A stretch of 64,000 bases of DNA from the NCBI GenBank assembly GCA_012837715.1, contig DUQR01000039.1, positions 62,001-126,000 of the forward strand, written 5' to 3'. Numbering within the stretch: the first letter of the stretch is position 1; each line of letters opens with the position of its first letter. Under the pieces are notes generated by a model. It worked only from the letters and a program-made list of their open reading frames with translations. It did not search any database and was not told the origin of the DNA. The stretch comes from Bacillota bacterium. GTDB taxonomy: Bacteria; Bacillota; UBA4882; UBA10575. This document shows positions 9,102 to 16,924 of the stretch, piece after piece. A program made the translations under genes and the position numbers.

Positions 9102-10361
9102 GTGATCCAATTGAACACCTACCAAATTCGGGATTTAAACCTTGCTCCCGCCGGCGAGCATAAGATTGATTGGGTAAGTCAACATATGCCGGTGCTCAAC
9201 CGGATTCGGGAGAAATACATCGCCCAGCGCCCCCTAGCCGACCGGCGGGTGGCGATATCTGTGCATTTAGAAGCAAAGACGGCCTATTTAGCCCTCACTT
9301 TAAAAGCATTAGGGGCCGAACTAGCTGTTACCGGCAGTAACCCCTTGTCCACCCAGGATGATGTGGCTGCGGCTCTGGTCAGGAGAGGAGTGCCGGTTTA
9401 TGCCTGGCATGGCGCAACCGAAGAAGAATATTTCGCCCACTTGACCGCTACCTTACAGTTCCAACCGGACTACATCATCGATGATGGTGGGGATCTGGTT
9501 AATTTGCTCCATACACAGGAACGACAATTGCTTTCTTTTATCAAAGGCGGGTGTGAAGAGACCACAACCGGAGTACACCGTCTCCGGGCAATGGCTGCTC
9601 AGAACCAGTTGGCCTTCCCGATGATCGCGGTTAATGATGGCCTTTGTAAACACCTCTTTGATAACCGGTACGGTACCGGTCAGTCAACTTGGGACGGGAT
9701 TATGCGCACCACCAATCTGGTGATTGCCGGGAAGACAGTGGTGGTTGCCGGTTATGGCTGGTGTGGTCGGGGCGTTGTTATGCGGGCGAAAGGCCTAGGT
9801 GCCCGTGTTGTCATCTGTGAGGTCGACCCGGTTAAGGCTTTGGAAGCATATATGGATGGTTTTATGGTGCTCCCGACGATGGAAGCGGCTAAGCTTGGCG
9901 ACATTTTTGTCACGGTGACCGGTTGTAAAGACGTTTTTTGCCAACCCCATTTCGCGCTGATGAAAGATGGGGCGCTGCTCGCCAATGCCGGCCATTTTGA
10001 TGTGGAGTTTAACAAGGAAGACCTGAAAAAAATGGCTACCCGGATTGAAGAAGTCCGGCCGAAGATTACCGCTTACCGGTTGCACGACGGACGGCGCTTA
10101 TACCTATTGGCTGAAGGCCGGTTGGTGAACTTAGCGGCTGGTGACGGTCATCCGGCGGAGATTATGGATCTCTCCTTTGCGCTACAGATCTTGTCTTTGG
10201 TTTACCTAGCGACGGAAAAGAAAGAAGGAGAACTAAAGGCAGGAGTTTACCCGGTTCCGCAGAAGATTGATCATTTGGTAGCTCACTTGGCGTTGGAAGC
10301 CAGGGGGATAAAGATAGATCATTTAACTGAAGAACAAAACACGTATCTGAACAGTTGGTAG
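9102..10361 (+). CDS. ahcY: Adenosylhomocysteinase-family protein (archaeal/Thermotoga-like short form)
   Basis: EETTTGVHRLRAM, KHLFDNRYGTGQSTWDGIMR, VVAGYGWCGRGV, NAGHFDVE. Confidence 0.93.
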   Translation: MIQLNTYQIRDLNLAPAGEHKIDWVSQHMPVLNRIREKYIAQRPLADRRVAISVHLEAKTAYLALTLKALGAELAVTGSNPLSTQDDVAAALVRRGVPVYAWHGATEEEYFAHLTATLQFQPDYIIDDGGDLVNLLHTQERQLLSFIKGGCEETTTGVHRLRAMAAQNQLAFPMIAVNDGLCKHLFDNRYGTGQSTWDGIMRTTNLVIAGKTVVVAGYGWCGRGVVMRAKGLGARVVICEVDPVKALEAYMDGFMVLPTMEAAKLGDIFVTVTGCKDVFCQPHFALMKDGALLANAGHFDVEFNKEDLKKMATRIEEVRPKITAYRLHDGRRLYLLAEGRLVNLAAGDGHPAEIMDLSFALQILSLVYLATEKKEGELKAGVYPVPQKIDHLVAHLALEARGIKIDHLTEEQNTYLNSW

Positions 10362-10385
10362 CGGTATAGAAAGGAGATGGCCCTG

Positions 10386-11687
10386 ATGGGAACGGTGGTT
10401 ATTCACTGCGAATGGCTGCTTACGATGGCGGAGGGAGAAGAACCGATCCATGATGCTTATATAAAAATAGTGGATGACAAAATTGAAGCGGTTGGTCCTT
10501 GGCAAGAGTGGGCAACGGACACAGAGGCCGAAGTGCTCGAGGCCCGGTCGAAACTGGTGATGCCGGGGCTAGTCAATACGCATACGCATGCGGCAATGGT
10601 TCTTTTTCGCAGTCTTGGTGATGATTATCCGCTGTATACCTGGTTAAAGGAGAAAATATGGCCGCGGGAAGCCAAGTTGACGGCGGAGGACGTTTACATT
10701 GGAGCACGTTTGGCGATCAGCGAGATGCTTCGCTCGGGGACGACAACCTTCGCCGATCAATATTTTTTTATGGATGAAGTGGCCCAAGCAGTAGAGGAAG
10801 GCGGAATTCGCGCGGCTTTATCCCGTGGCTTGTTAGGCACCGATGAAGAGGTTGAGGCCAAACTGGAAGAGGCGGTTGAACAAGGGAAGAAATGGAAGGG
10901 GAAGGCAGACGGCAGAATTTCGCCCATGTTGGGGCCCCATGCTCCTTACACTTTATCGCCATCGGCTTTACGGCAGATTGTCACGGCGGCCCGCCACTAT
11001 CAGCTACCCTTACATATCCATGTGGCGGAAACCAGGGATGAGCTAGAGGAGATTGGAAAAAACTACGGGAAGCGGCCCATTGCCTATCTGGTTGACCAAG
11101 GAGTTTTTTCCCGGCCGGTTTTATTAGCCCATGGCGTGTGGTTGGACGAGGGCGAAATCTCCTTCCTGGCCAAACAGAAAGTGGCGGTCGCCCATAACCC
11201 TTCCAGCAACCTTAAACTAGCCAGTGGAATTGCCCCTGTTGCCCAGCTCCAAAAGGCCGGTGTCTTGGTCAGCCTTGGCACCGACGGAGCGGCCAGCAAC
11301 AACCGGCTTGATATGTTTACCGAGTTAAGAACGGCCTCCCTGATCCATAAAGTGACCAACCAAGATCCAACGGTGCTCTCGGCTGAAACCGCATTAAGGA
11401 TGGCGACGATCAACGGGGCGCGGGCTTTGGGCTTGGGTGACCAGATTGGTAGTTTAGAACCGGGAAAGAAAGCCGATTTAATCATGGTCGATCTGGAGCA
11501 GAGCCACTTGACGCCTTGCTTTAACCCGGTCTCCCTCATGGTCTACGCGGCCCGGGGCAGTGACGTGGCGGATGTGATGGTAAATGGAGAATGGTTAGTT
11601 CGAGAAAGAGAAATGGTCAAATGGGATGAAGCCCAGATCCGTTCTGCTGCAGCCCAGACCGCTTGGGATCTCTATCAGCGGGAATAG
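10386..11687 (+). CDS. mtaD: 5-methylthioadenosine/S-adenosylhomocysteine deaminase
   Basis: VMPGLVNTHTHAAMVLFRSLGDDYPLYTWL, HIHVAETRDE, LAHGVWLDEGE, VSLGTDGAASNNRLDMFTELR. Confidence 0.95.
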   Translation: MGTVVIHCEWLLTMAEGEEPIHDAYIKIVDDKIEAVGPWQEWATDTEAEVLEARSKLVMPGLVNTHTHAAMVLFRSLGDDYPLYTWLKEKIWPREAKLTAEDVYIGARLAISEMLRSGTTTFADQYFFMDEVAQAVEEGGIRAALSRGLLGTDEEVEAKLEEAVEQGKKWKGKADGRISPMLGPHAPYTLSPSALRQIVTAARHYQLPLHIHVAETRDELEEIGKNYGKRPIAYLVDQGVFSRPVLLAHGVWLDEGEISFLAKQKVAVAHNPSSNLKLASGIAPVAQLQKAGVLVSLGTDGAASNNRLDMFTELRTASLIHKVTNQDPTVLSAETALRMATINGARALGLGDQIGSLEPGKKADLIMVDLEQSHLTPCFNPVSLMVYAARGSDVADVMVNGEWLVREREMVKWDEAQIRSAAAQTAWDLYQRE

Positions 11688-11788
11688 GCTTTAAAAGTAA
11701 AGCGGACGAAAAAGCAAGGAATGAGGGCAAAAAACGAAAGAAAAGGAAGAAATAAGCCTTAAATCCTGATTATGGCTTACTGAGAAAA

Positions 11789-11817
11789 TTGCAGGGAGCA
11801 AGTTTATCTGCTATGAT
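11789..11817 (+). promoter_or_regulatory. Sigma-A type promoter of candidate ncRNA
   Basis: TTGCAG-N17-TATGAT with extended -10 (TGc). Confidence 0.7.
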
Positions 11818-11823
11818 ATTAGT

Positions 11824-12010
11824 ACAAACTCCTTGTGGATTCGTGTTCGCAAAGAGTTTGTAGAGCATCATTCTGATGTCAGGCGCCGGCTGAGGGGTGA
11901 AGCTCGCCCTGCCTCTGACCACGCCGGCAGTCGGGGTAGGTGATTTTCCTCGGTTAACTATTTAAGGTTGTTGTTCATTTGCCACCACCGGGTGGCGCTT
12001 TTTTTTTTGG
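11824..12010 (+). ncRNA. Candidate free-standing structured ncRNA, family unidentified
   Basis: Own promoter; hairpin CAAACTC...GAGTTTG, GCATCA/TGATGT, GCCGGC...GCCGGC stems; terminator GCCACC-ACCG-GGTGGC + T run; no plausible ORF. Confidence 0.55.
11981..12008 (+). terminator. Rho-independent terminator of candidate ncRNA
   Basis: GCCACCACCGGGTGGCGC followed by about 10 T. Confidence 0.88.
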
Positions 12011-12024
12011 TTTTTTGATTGATT

Positions 12025-12055
12025 AAGCTTTTTCCGTTGTATTCCGTAAAAAGGA
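12025..12055 (+). repeat. Dispersed intergenic element, copy c
   Basis: AAGCTTTTTCCGTTGTATTCCGTAAAAAGGA. Confidence 0.65.
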
Positions 12056-12249
12056 TTCTAATACTATATATCGCGTTCACTAGGATTAAGCGATCCAAAG
12101 TGCGGACCCCATCTTGTACAGGGGACTAAGGCAAAGGATCATACGGAAAGCCCGTATGACAAGGGGCAGAGGGGTCAGTAATTCCTTTGGCCAAGAGAAG
12201 AAAAGGCAAGCGAAGCAAAAAACCCGCAGCTGATGTGGAGGGATAAACC

Positions 12250-13473
12250 TTGACCAAGGACAGGGTTGTTGTCATCGGTGGTGGGCCGGCCGGGATGATG
12301 GCCGCCGGCGTAGCCGCACGCCAGGGACGGAGCGTGACGCTAATCGAAAAAAACAACCGGTTGGGCCGAAAATTATTGATCACCGGGAAAGGCCGGTGTA
12401 ATCTTACAAATATTACGGATTTGGAAGGTTTAATCGCCAACATTCCAGTTAACGGTAAATTTTTATACCATGCTTTTCACCGGTTTGGAAACCGGGATTT
12501 AATCGCCTTTTTCCAGGAATGGGGCCTTTCCACCAAAGTCGAAAGGGGTGGACGGGTTTTCCCCGTTACCGATCGTTCTGCCCATGTGGTGGCTGCTTTA
12601 GAACGGTTTATGTCCAGGTATCGTGTACAGATTACCCAAGGCGAAGGAAAGGAGATCCTGGTCACCGGAGCGCAAGTAGCCGGTGTTAAATTGGACAATG
12701 GAGAACAAATACCGGCTGAACGGGTAATCATTGCCACCGGTGGCTGCTCTTATCCGGCAACAGGTTCCACGGGGGATGGTTACCGGTTTGCCGCGGCGCT
12801 GGGGCATACGATTACTCCGTTAAAACCGGCTTTGGTTCCGCTGGAGTCACCCACCGCCTGGCTCCGGGAAGTGCAGGGCCTTACCCTCAAAAACGTGGCG
12901 ATTAAAGTTTTTAACCAGGAAGGGAAGGTTGTTTACAGCGATTTTGGCGAGATGCTCTTTACCCATTTTGGCGTTTCAGGACCGGTTATTCTGTCGGCCA
13001 GTGTCCATCTGGAGCAAGATCATCACTACCGGTTGGTCATTGATTTGAAACCGGCCCTTACCCCCGAACAGTTGGATTTGCGCCTGCAGAGGGATTTTAC
13101 CAAACACATCCGGAAGGCTTTCCGTAATGCGCTGGGCGACCTTTTACCGCGGGCCCTGATTCCGGTTGTGGTTAACCTGGCCACCATTCCTCCGGATAAA
13201 CCGGTTCACCAAATTACCAAAGCGGAACGGCAGCGGCTGGCAGCGCTCCTTAAAGGGTTGGAAGTGGAGATCACCAGTTTACGGCCGATCACGGAGGCGA
13301 TCGTTACGGCCGGTGGGGTTAGCGTGAAAGAAATCAATCCGGCGACGATGGAATCAAAACTAGTCAAAGGGTTGTTTTTTGCCGGAGAAGTGATGGATGT
13401 TAATGCGTATACCGGGGGTTTCAATTTGCAGATCGCTTTTTCCACCGGATATTTGGCCGGAAGTAGTTGCTAA
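12250..13473 (+). CDS. NAD(P)/FAD-dependent oxidoreductase (HI0933/BaiN-like flavoprotein)
   Basis: VVIGGGPAGMMAAGVAARQGRSVTLIEKNNRLGRKLLITGKGRCNLTN; GEVMDVNAYTGGFNLQIAFSTG. Confidence 0.93.
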   Translation: MTKDRVVVIGGGPAGMMAAGVAARQGRSVTLIEKNNRLGRKLLITGKGRCNLTNITDLEGLIANIPVNGKFLYHAFHRFGNRDLIAFFQEWGLSTKVERGGRVFPVTDRSAHVVAALERFMSRYRVQITQGEGKEILVTGAQVAGVKLDNGEQIPAERVIIATGGCSYPATGSTGDGYRFAAALGHTITPLKPALVPLESPTAWLREVQGLTLKNVAIKVFNQEGKVVYSDFGEMLFTHFGVSGPVILSASVHLEQDHHYRLVIDLKPALTPEQLDLRLQRDFTKHIRKAFRNALGDLLPRALIPVVVNLATIPPDKPVHQITKAERQRLAALLKGLEVEITSLRPITEAIVTAGGVSVKEINPATMESKLVKGLFFAGEVMDVNAYTGGFNLQIAFSTGYLAGSSC

Positions 13474-13584
13474 TCCGGACCGGAGGGCAAGAAAGGAAAG
13501 TGTTGAAAAATGCCGTTTTCTAAATTAATCTTAAGAAAAGCGGGGAGAGGAAGCGAGAAGATAGAAAATCGGGCACGAAAACGG

Positions 13585-13623
13585 TTCGACAAAACAACAT
13601 ATTGGGGATATAATATACTGTGC
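13585..13623 (+). promoter_or_regulatory. nrdR promoter with NrdR-box-like sequence overlapping the -10
   Basis: TTCGAC-N18-TATAAT; ATATAATATACTGTGC resembles the NrdR box ACACWATATATWGTGT. Confidence 0.4.
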
Positions 13624-13674
13624 CACAAAATGTAGGGGTAAAGTGGACGAATTGGACCGTAAGGAGGGAAAGTA

Positions 13675-14148
13675 GTGCGGTGTCCTTTCTGTCATCACCG
13701 GGACAGTAAAGTAGTTGACTCCCGTTCCTCCGAAGAGGGGGTAGCGATTCGGCGGCGGCGGGAGTGTTTGGCGTGTGAACGCCGGTTTACAACCTACGAG
13801 CGGATTGAAGAGGAGCCACTGATCATCATTAAGAAAGACGGGCGGAGAGAGCCGTTCAATCGGGAGAAGATCCTTAATGGGCTGCGGAAAGCCTGCGAGA
13901 AACGGCCGTTATCCGTTGAAGCCCTGGAAAAGATTACCGATGAGGTTGAACAGGCGGTCCGGAAAAGGAATGAAAACGAGACACCAAGCACGGTCATTGG
14001 TGAACTGATTATGGAGCGGCTGAAAGAGATCGACGAAGTAGCTTATGTCCGCTTTGCTTCGGTTTATCGGCAGTTTAAAGACCTGGATATTTTTATGCGG
14101 GAGCTCCAAAACCTCCTTGGGGACAGAAAAAGTTGGAATAGAGGGTGA
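13675..14148 (+). CDS. nrdR: Transcriptional repressor NrdR
   Basis: [45 protein letters not shown] zinc ribbon + ATP cone. Confidence 0.97.
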   Translation: MRCPFCHHRDSKVVDSRSSEEGVAIRRRRECLACERRFTTYERIEEEPLIIIKKDGRREPFNREKILNGLRKACEKRPLSVEALEKITDEVEQAVRKRNENETPSTVIGELIMERLKEIDEVAYVRFASVYRQFKDLDIFMRELQNLLGDRKSWNRG

Positions 14149-14154
14149 AAGAGA

Positions 14155-16257
14155 ATGGCAAAGGTACAAGAAGAGTTGGAAAAAGAAGTCGGAAAAGGAC
14201 GGGTAGTGAATTTTCGGAACAGCATGGCTGCTCCGGAAAGGGTCTTTCGTTCTATTCAGAAACGGGACGGCCGAATCGTACCCTTTGCAATAGATAAAAT
14301 TACAGATGCCATCTTTAAGGCGGCGCGAGCGGTCGGGGGTGAAGACAAACAACTGGCGGAAGAACTGGCTCAGGTTGTGGTGAAGTATGTGGCTAAAACC
14401 AAAGCCAACGGGATTCCTACCGTGGAAGAGGTTCAGGATGCGGTCGAAAAGGTTCTGATCGAGACCGGGCATGCCAAGACCGCTAAAGCCTATATTCTTT
14501 ACCGGGACCGCCGCACCCGTCTTCGGGAGACCAAATCCGAATTAATGGATGTAGTCGAAGAGATTCTGGTGGAAACCAGCCGCGAAAATGCCAATGTTAG
14601 TAACTCTCCTTCCGCCAAAATGTTACAGATTGCTTCGGCTGCCAGTAAGCAGTTTTATCTTTACCGTTTAATCCCGGAAGAATTTTCCCAGGCCCATATT
14701 GAGGGGGACATACATATCCATGACCTGGATTTTTATGGGAAGACTCTTACTTGTGTTCAGATCCCTCTGGGCCGTCTTTTGACTGAAGGCTTTAATACCG
14801 GACATGGATACATCAGACCGCCGAAGCGGATTTCTTCGGCAGCGGCTTTGGCCGCCATTATTCTCCAGAGTTCCCAGAATGACATGCATGGTGGCCAATC
14901 GTTCGCCTTTTTTGACCGGGATATGGCGCCCTTCGCCAAGGGTAGCTCCGAAGATGAAGTTTATCAGGCGATGGAAGCGCTGATTTATAATTTAAACTCC
15001 ATGCATAGCCGTGCTGGCGCGCAAGTCCCTTTCAGCAGCATAAACCTGGGGACCGACACTTCACCGGAAGGGCGGTTAATCACCCGTTCCCTGCTCCTCG
15101 CCCACGAACGGGGTTTAGGACGGGGTGAAACCCCCATTTTCCCTAATATTCTGTTCCGGTTGAAGAAAGGGATTAATTTTGAGCCGGGCGATCCCAACTA
15201 TGACCTCTTTCAACTGGCAATGAAGGTTGCCGCCCAACGGCTCAATCCGACCTTTAGCTTTATGGACTCTTCTTTTAATACTCCGTACGGAACAGAAGTG
15301 GCCTATATGGGCTGCCGGACGCGGGTCATTGCCAACCGCCACGGCGAGGAAGTCTCCACCGGTCGGGGGAACCTTTCTTTTACCACGATTAATCTACCCC
15401 GGATTGCCATCAAAGCCCAGGGTAATTTAGAGTACTTCTATAACGAGCTGGACCGGATTGTCTTGTTGACCTGTCGCCAGCTATACCATCGTTTCCGGGT
15501 CCAAAGCAAATTGAAAGTGAAAGACATGCCCTTCTTAATGGGACAACACCTCTATCTTGATTCCGAAAAACTAAAGCCGGAAGATTCGATTGCTCCGGTC
15601 ATCAAACACGGGACCCTTTCCGTTGGTTTTATCGGATTGGCCGAAGCCTTAACCGCGCTGGTCGGGGTGAACCATGGGGAAGACTTTGGCGCTCAGCAGC
15701 TGGGATTGGAGATCGTCAGCCATATGCGTCAGCGCATCGATGAAATGGCCGAAGAATATGATCTGAACTACACCCTCCTTGCTACTCCAGCCGAAGGGCT
15801 CTCCGGACGGTTTATCGCGATTGACCGAAAAACCTTCGGGGTGATTCCGGGGATAACCGATAAAGATTATTACACCAATAGTTTTCATGTCCCCGTTGGT
15901 CAAGAGGTCAGTTGTTTTGACAAGATTAACTTAGAAGGGCCCTATCACCGGTTTACCAATGCGGGCCACATCAGTTATGTGGAGATTTCCGCCCCGCCGG
16001 TGGATAATATAGAGGCTTTTGAGAAGATCATCCGGCATATGGCGGCGGCCGATATGGGGTACGCCGGGATCAACTTCCCCATCGACGAGTGCCGGGGCTG
16101 TGGGAACCGGGGGATTTTCGAGGAAGAGTGTCCTTCCTGCCATTCCACTGATATACGGCGGGTGCGCCGGATTACGGGGTATTTATCCACCGTCGACCGG
16201 TTTAATGATGCCAAAAAGGCCGAACTGCAGGACCGGAGATCCCATCTCAAAGTCTAA
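14155..16257 (+). CDS. nrdD: Anaerobic ribonucleoside-triphosphate reductase
   Basis: ATP cone, CRGCGNRGIFEEECPSCHSTDIRRVRRITGYLSTVDRFNDAKKAEL zinc/glycyl radical C-terminus. Confidence 0.95.
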   Translation: MAKVQEELEKEVGKGRVVNFRNSMAAPERVFRSIQKRDGRIVPFAIDKITDAIFKAARAVGGEDKQLAEELAQVVVKYVAKTKANGIPTVEEVQDAVEKVLIETGHAKTAKAYILYRDRRTRLRETKSELMDVVEEILVETSRENANVSNSPSAKMLQIASAASKQFYLYRLIPEEFSQAHIEGDIHIHDLDFYGKTLTCVQIPLGRLLTEGFNTGHGYIRPPKRISSAAALAAIILQSSQNDMHGGQSFAFFDRDMAPFAKGSSEDEVYQAMEALIYNLNSMHSRAGAQVPFSSINLGTDTSPEGRLITRSLLLAHERGLGRGETPIFPNILFRLKKGINFEPGDPNYDLFQLAMKVAAQRLNPTFSFMDSSFNTPYGTEVAYMGCRTRVIANRHGEEVSTGRGNLSFTTINLPRIAIKAQGNLEYFYNELDRIVLLTCRQLYHRFRVQSKLKVKDMPFLMGQHLYLDSEKLKPEDSIAPVIKHGTLSVGFIGLAEALTALVGVNHGEDFGAQQLGLEIVSHMRQRIDEMAEEYDLNYTLLATPAEGLSGRFIAIDRKTFGVIPGITDKDYYTNSFHVPVGQEVSCFDKINLEGPYHRFTNAGHISYVEISAPPVDNIEAFEKIIRHMAAADMGYAGINFPIDECRGCGNRGIFEEECPSCHSTDIRRVRRITGYLSTVDRFNDAKKAELQDRRSHLKV

Positions 16258-16311
16258 AAGGAAGGACGCCTGGGCGGTAGCTCGGCCAGGCGCTACATTA
16301 CAAAACCAGCC

Positions 16312-16340
16312 TTGAAAACCTTATAAAAATATGCTATAAT
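16312..16340 (+). promoter_or_regulatory. Promoter of tRNA-Thr
   Basis: TTGAAA-N17-TATAAT, 24 bp upstream of the tRNA. Confidence 0.75.
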
Positions 16341-16363
16341 TAATCGTTGTTAAGCCCATTAAA

Positions 16364-16439
16364 GCCAGCGTAGCTCAATTGGCAGAGCAGCTGATTTGTA
16401 ATCAGCAGGTTATCGGTTCAAGTCCGATCGCTGGCTCCA
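16364..16439 (+). tRNA. tRNA-Thr (anticodon TGT), CCA encoded
   Basis: Acceptor GCCAGCG/CGCTGGC, anticodon arm CTGAT-TTGTAAT-CAG, GGTTCAAGTCC T arm, 3' TCCA. Confidence 0.96.
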
Positions 16440-16483
16440 GCTAGAACCCAAAACACCATCCATTTGAAGCTAATTTACTTATC

Positions 16484-16513
16484 AGCCTTCCTGGACAGAG
16501 GAAGGCTTTTTTC
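16484..16513 (+). terminator. Rho-independent terminator after tRNA-Thr
   Basis: GCCTTCCTGGACAGAGGAAGGC + T run. Confidence 0.8.
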
Positions 16514-16583
16514 TATTTAACACCTTGTTTAATGCTTTCAGACCGTCTTGGCGTGCAAAAAGTCATTACTGATCAGTGAATAG

Positions 16584-16757
16584 CAAAGAGGGTCAAGAAA
16601 AGGTAAAGTAACCTGTAAGGCCGGGCTGAATAAACTAAGAATCTTTGCGGTCAGCCCCGGTTTTGTCCTGGAGAAGCTGGTTATCTACCCGGCAGGCAAA
16701 CAACCGGCCGAGAGCTATCTGGGGCCGCCGGAGAGCTATTATGTGGGGAAGAAATGA
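16584..16757 (+). pseudogene. C-terminal remnant of a glycoside hydrolase-like protein
   Basis: Frame between stops encodes KAGLNKLRIFAVSPGFVLEKLVIYPAGKQPAESYLGPPESYYVGKK*, a C-terminal signature of large glycoside hydrolases; no start or upstream gene body. Confidence 0.5.
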
Positions 16758-16824
16758 ACATAAGCAGTGGTGCCCGTCTATTGATTATCCTCTTCTCATC
16801 ATTCAGGAAAACATGACCACCATA

Positions 16825-16870
16825 CAAAAAAAGCAGGCCGCCGCAAGTCAGGTCAATGACTTGCGCGGCC
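16825..16870 (-). terminator. Rho-independent terminator of the M1-barrel gene
   Basis: Minus strand GGCCGCGCAAGTCA...TGACTTGCGGCGGCC then GCTTTTTTT. Confidence 0.8.
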
Positions 16871-16924
16871 CGCAAGACCGGGAACCCGTGGACATGTTTT
16901 TCACAGTTGTCCGGCGGGTTTGAT

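Noticed and set aside
11824-12010. Identification of the ncRNA as 6S RNA, SRP RNA or a known riboswitch
   Set aside because: Size fits 6S, but the 5' and 3' ends do not pair as expected and no hallmark motif was recognised; left unidentified
16645-16923. 92-aa plus-strand ORF
   Set aside because: Runs through the M1-gene terminator hairpin and out of frame with the glycosidase remnant; no RBS
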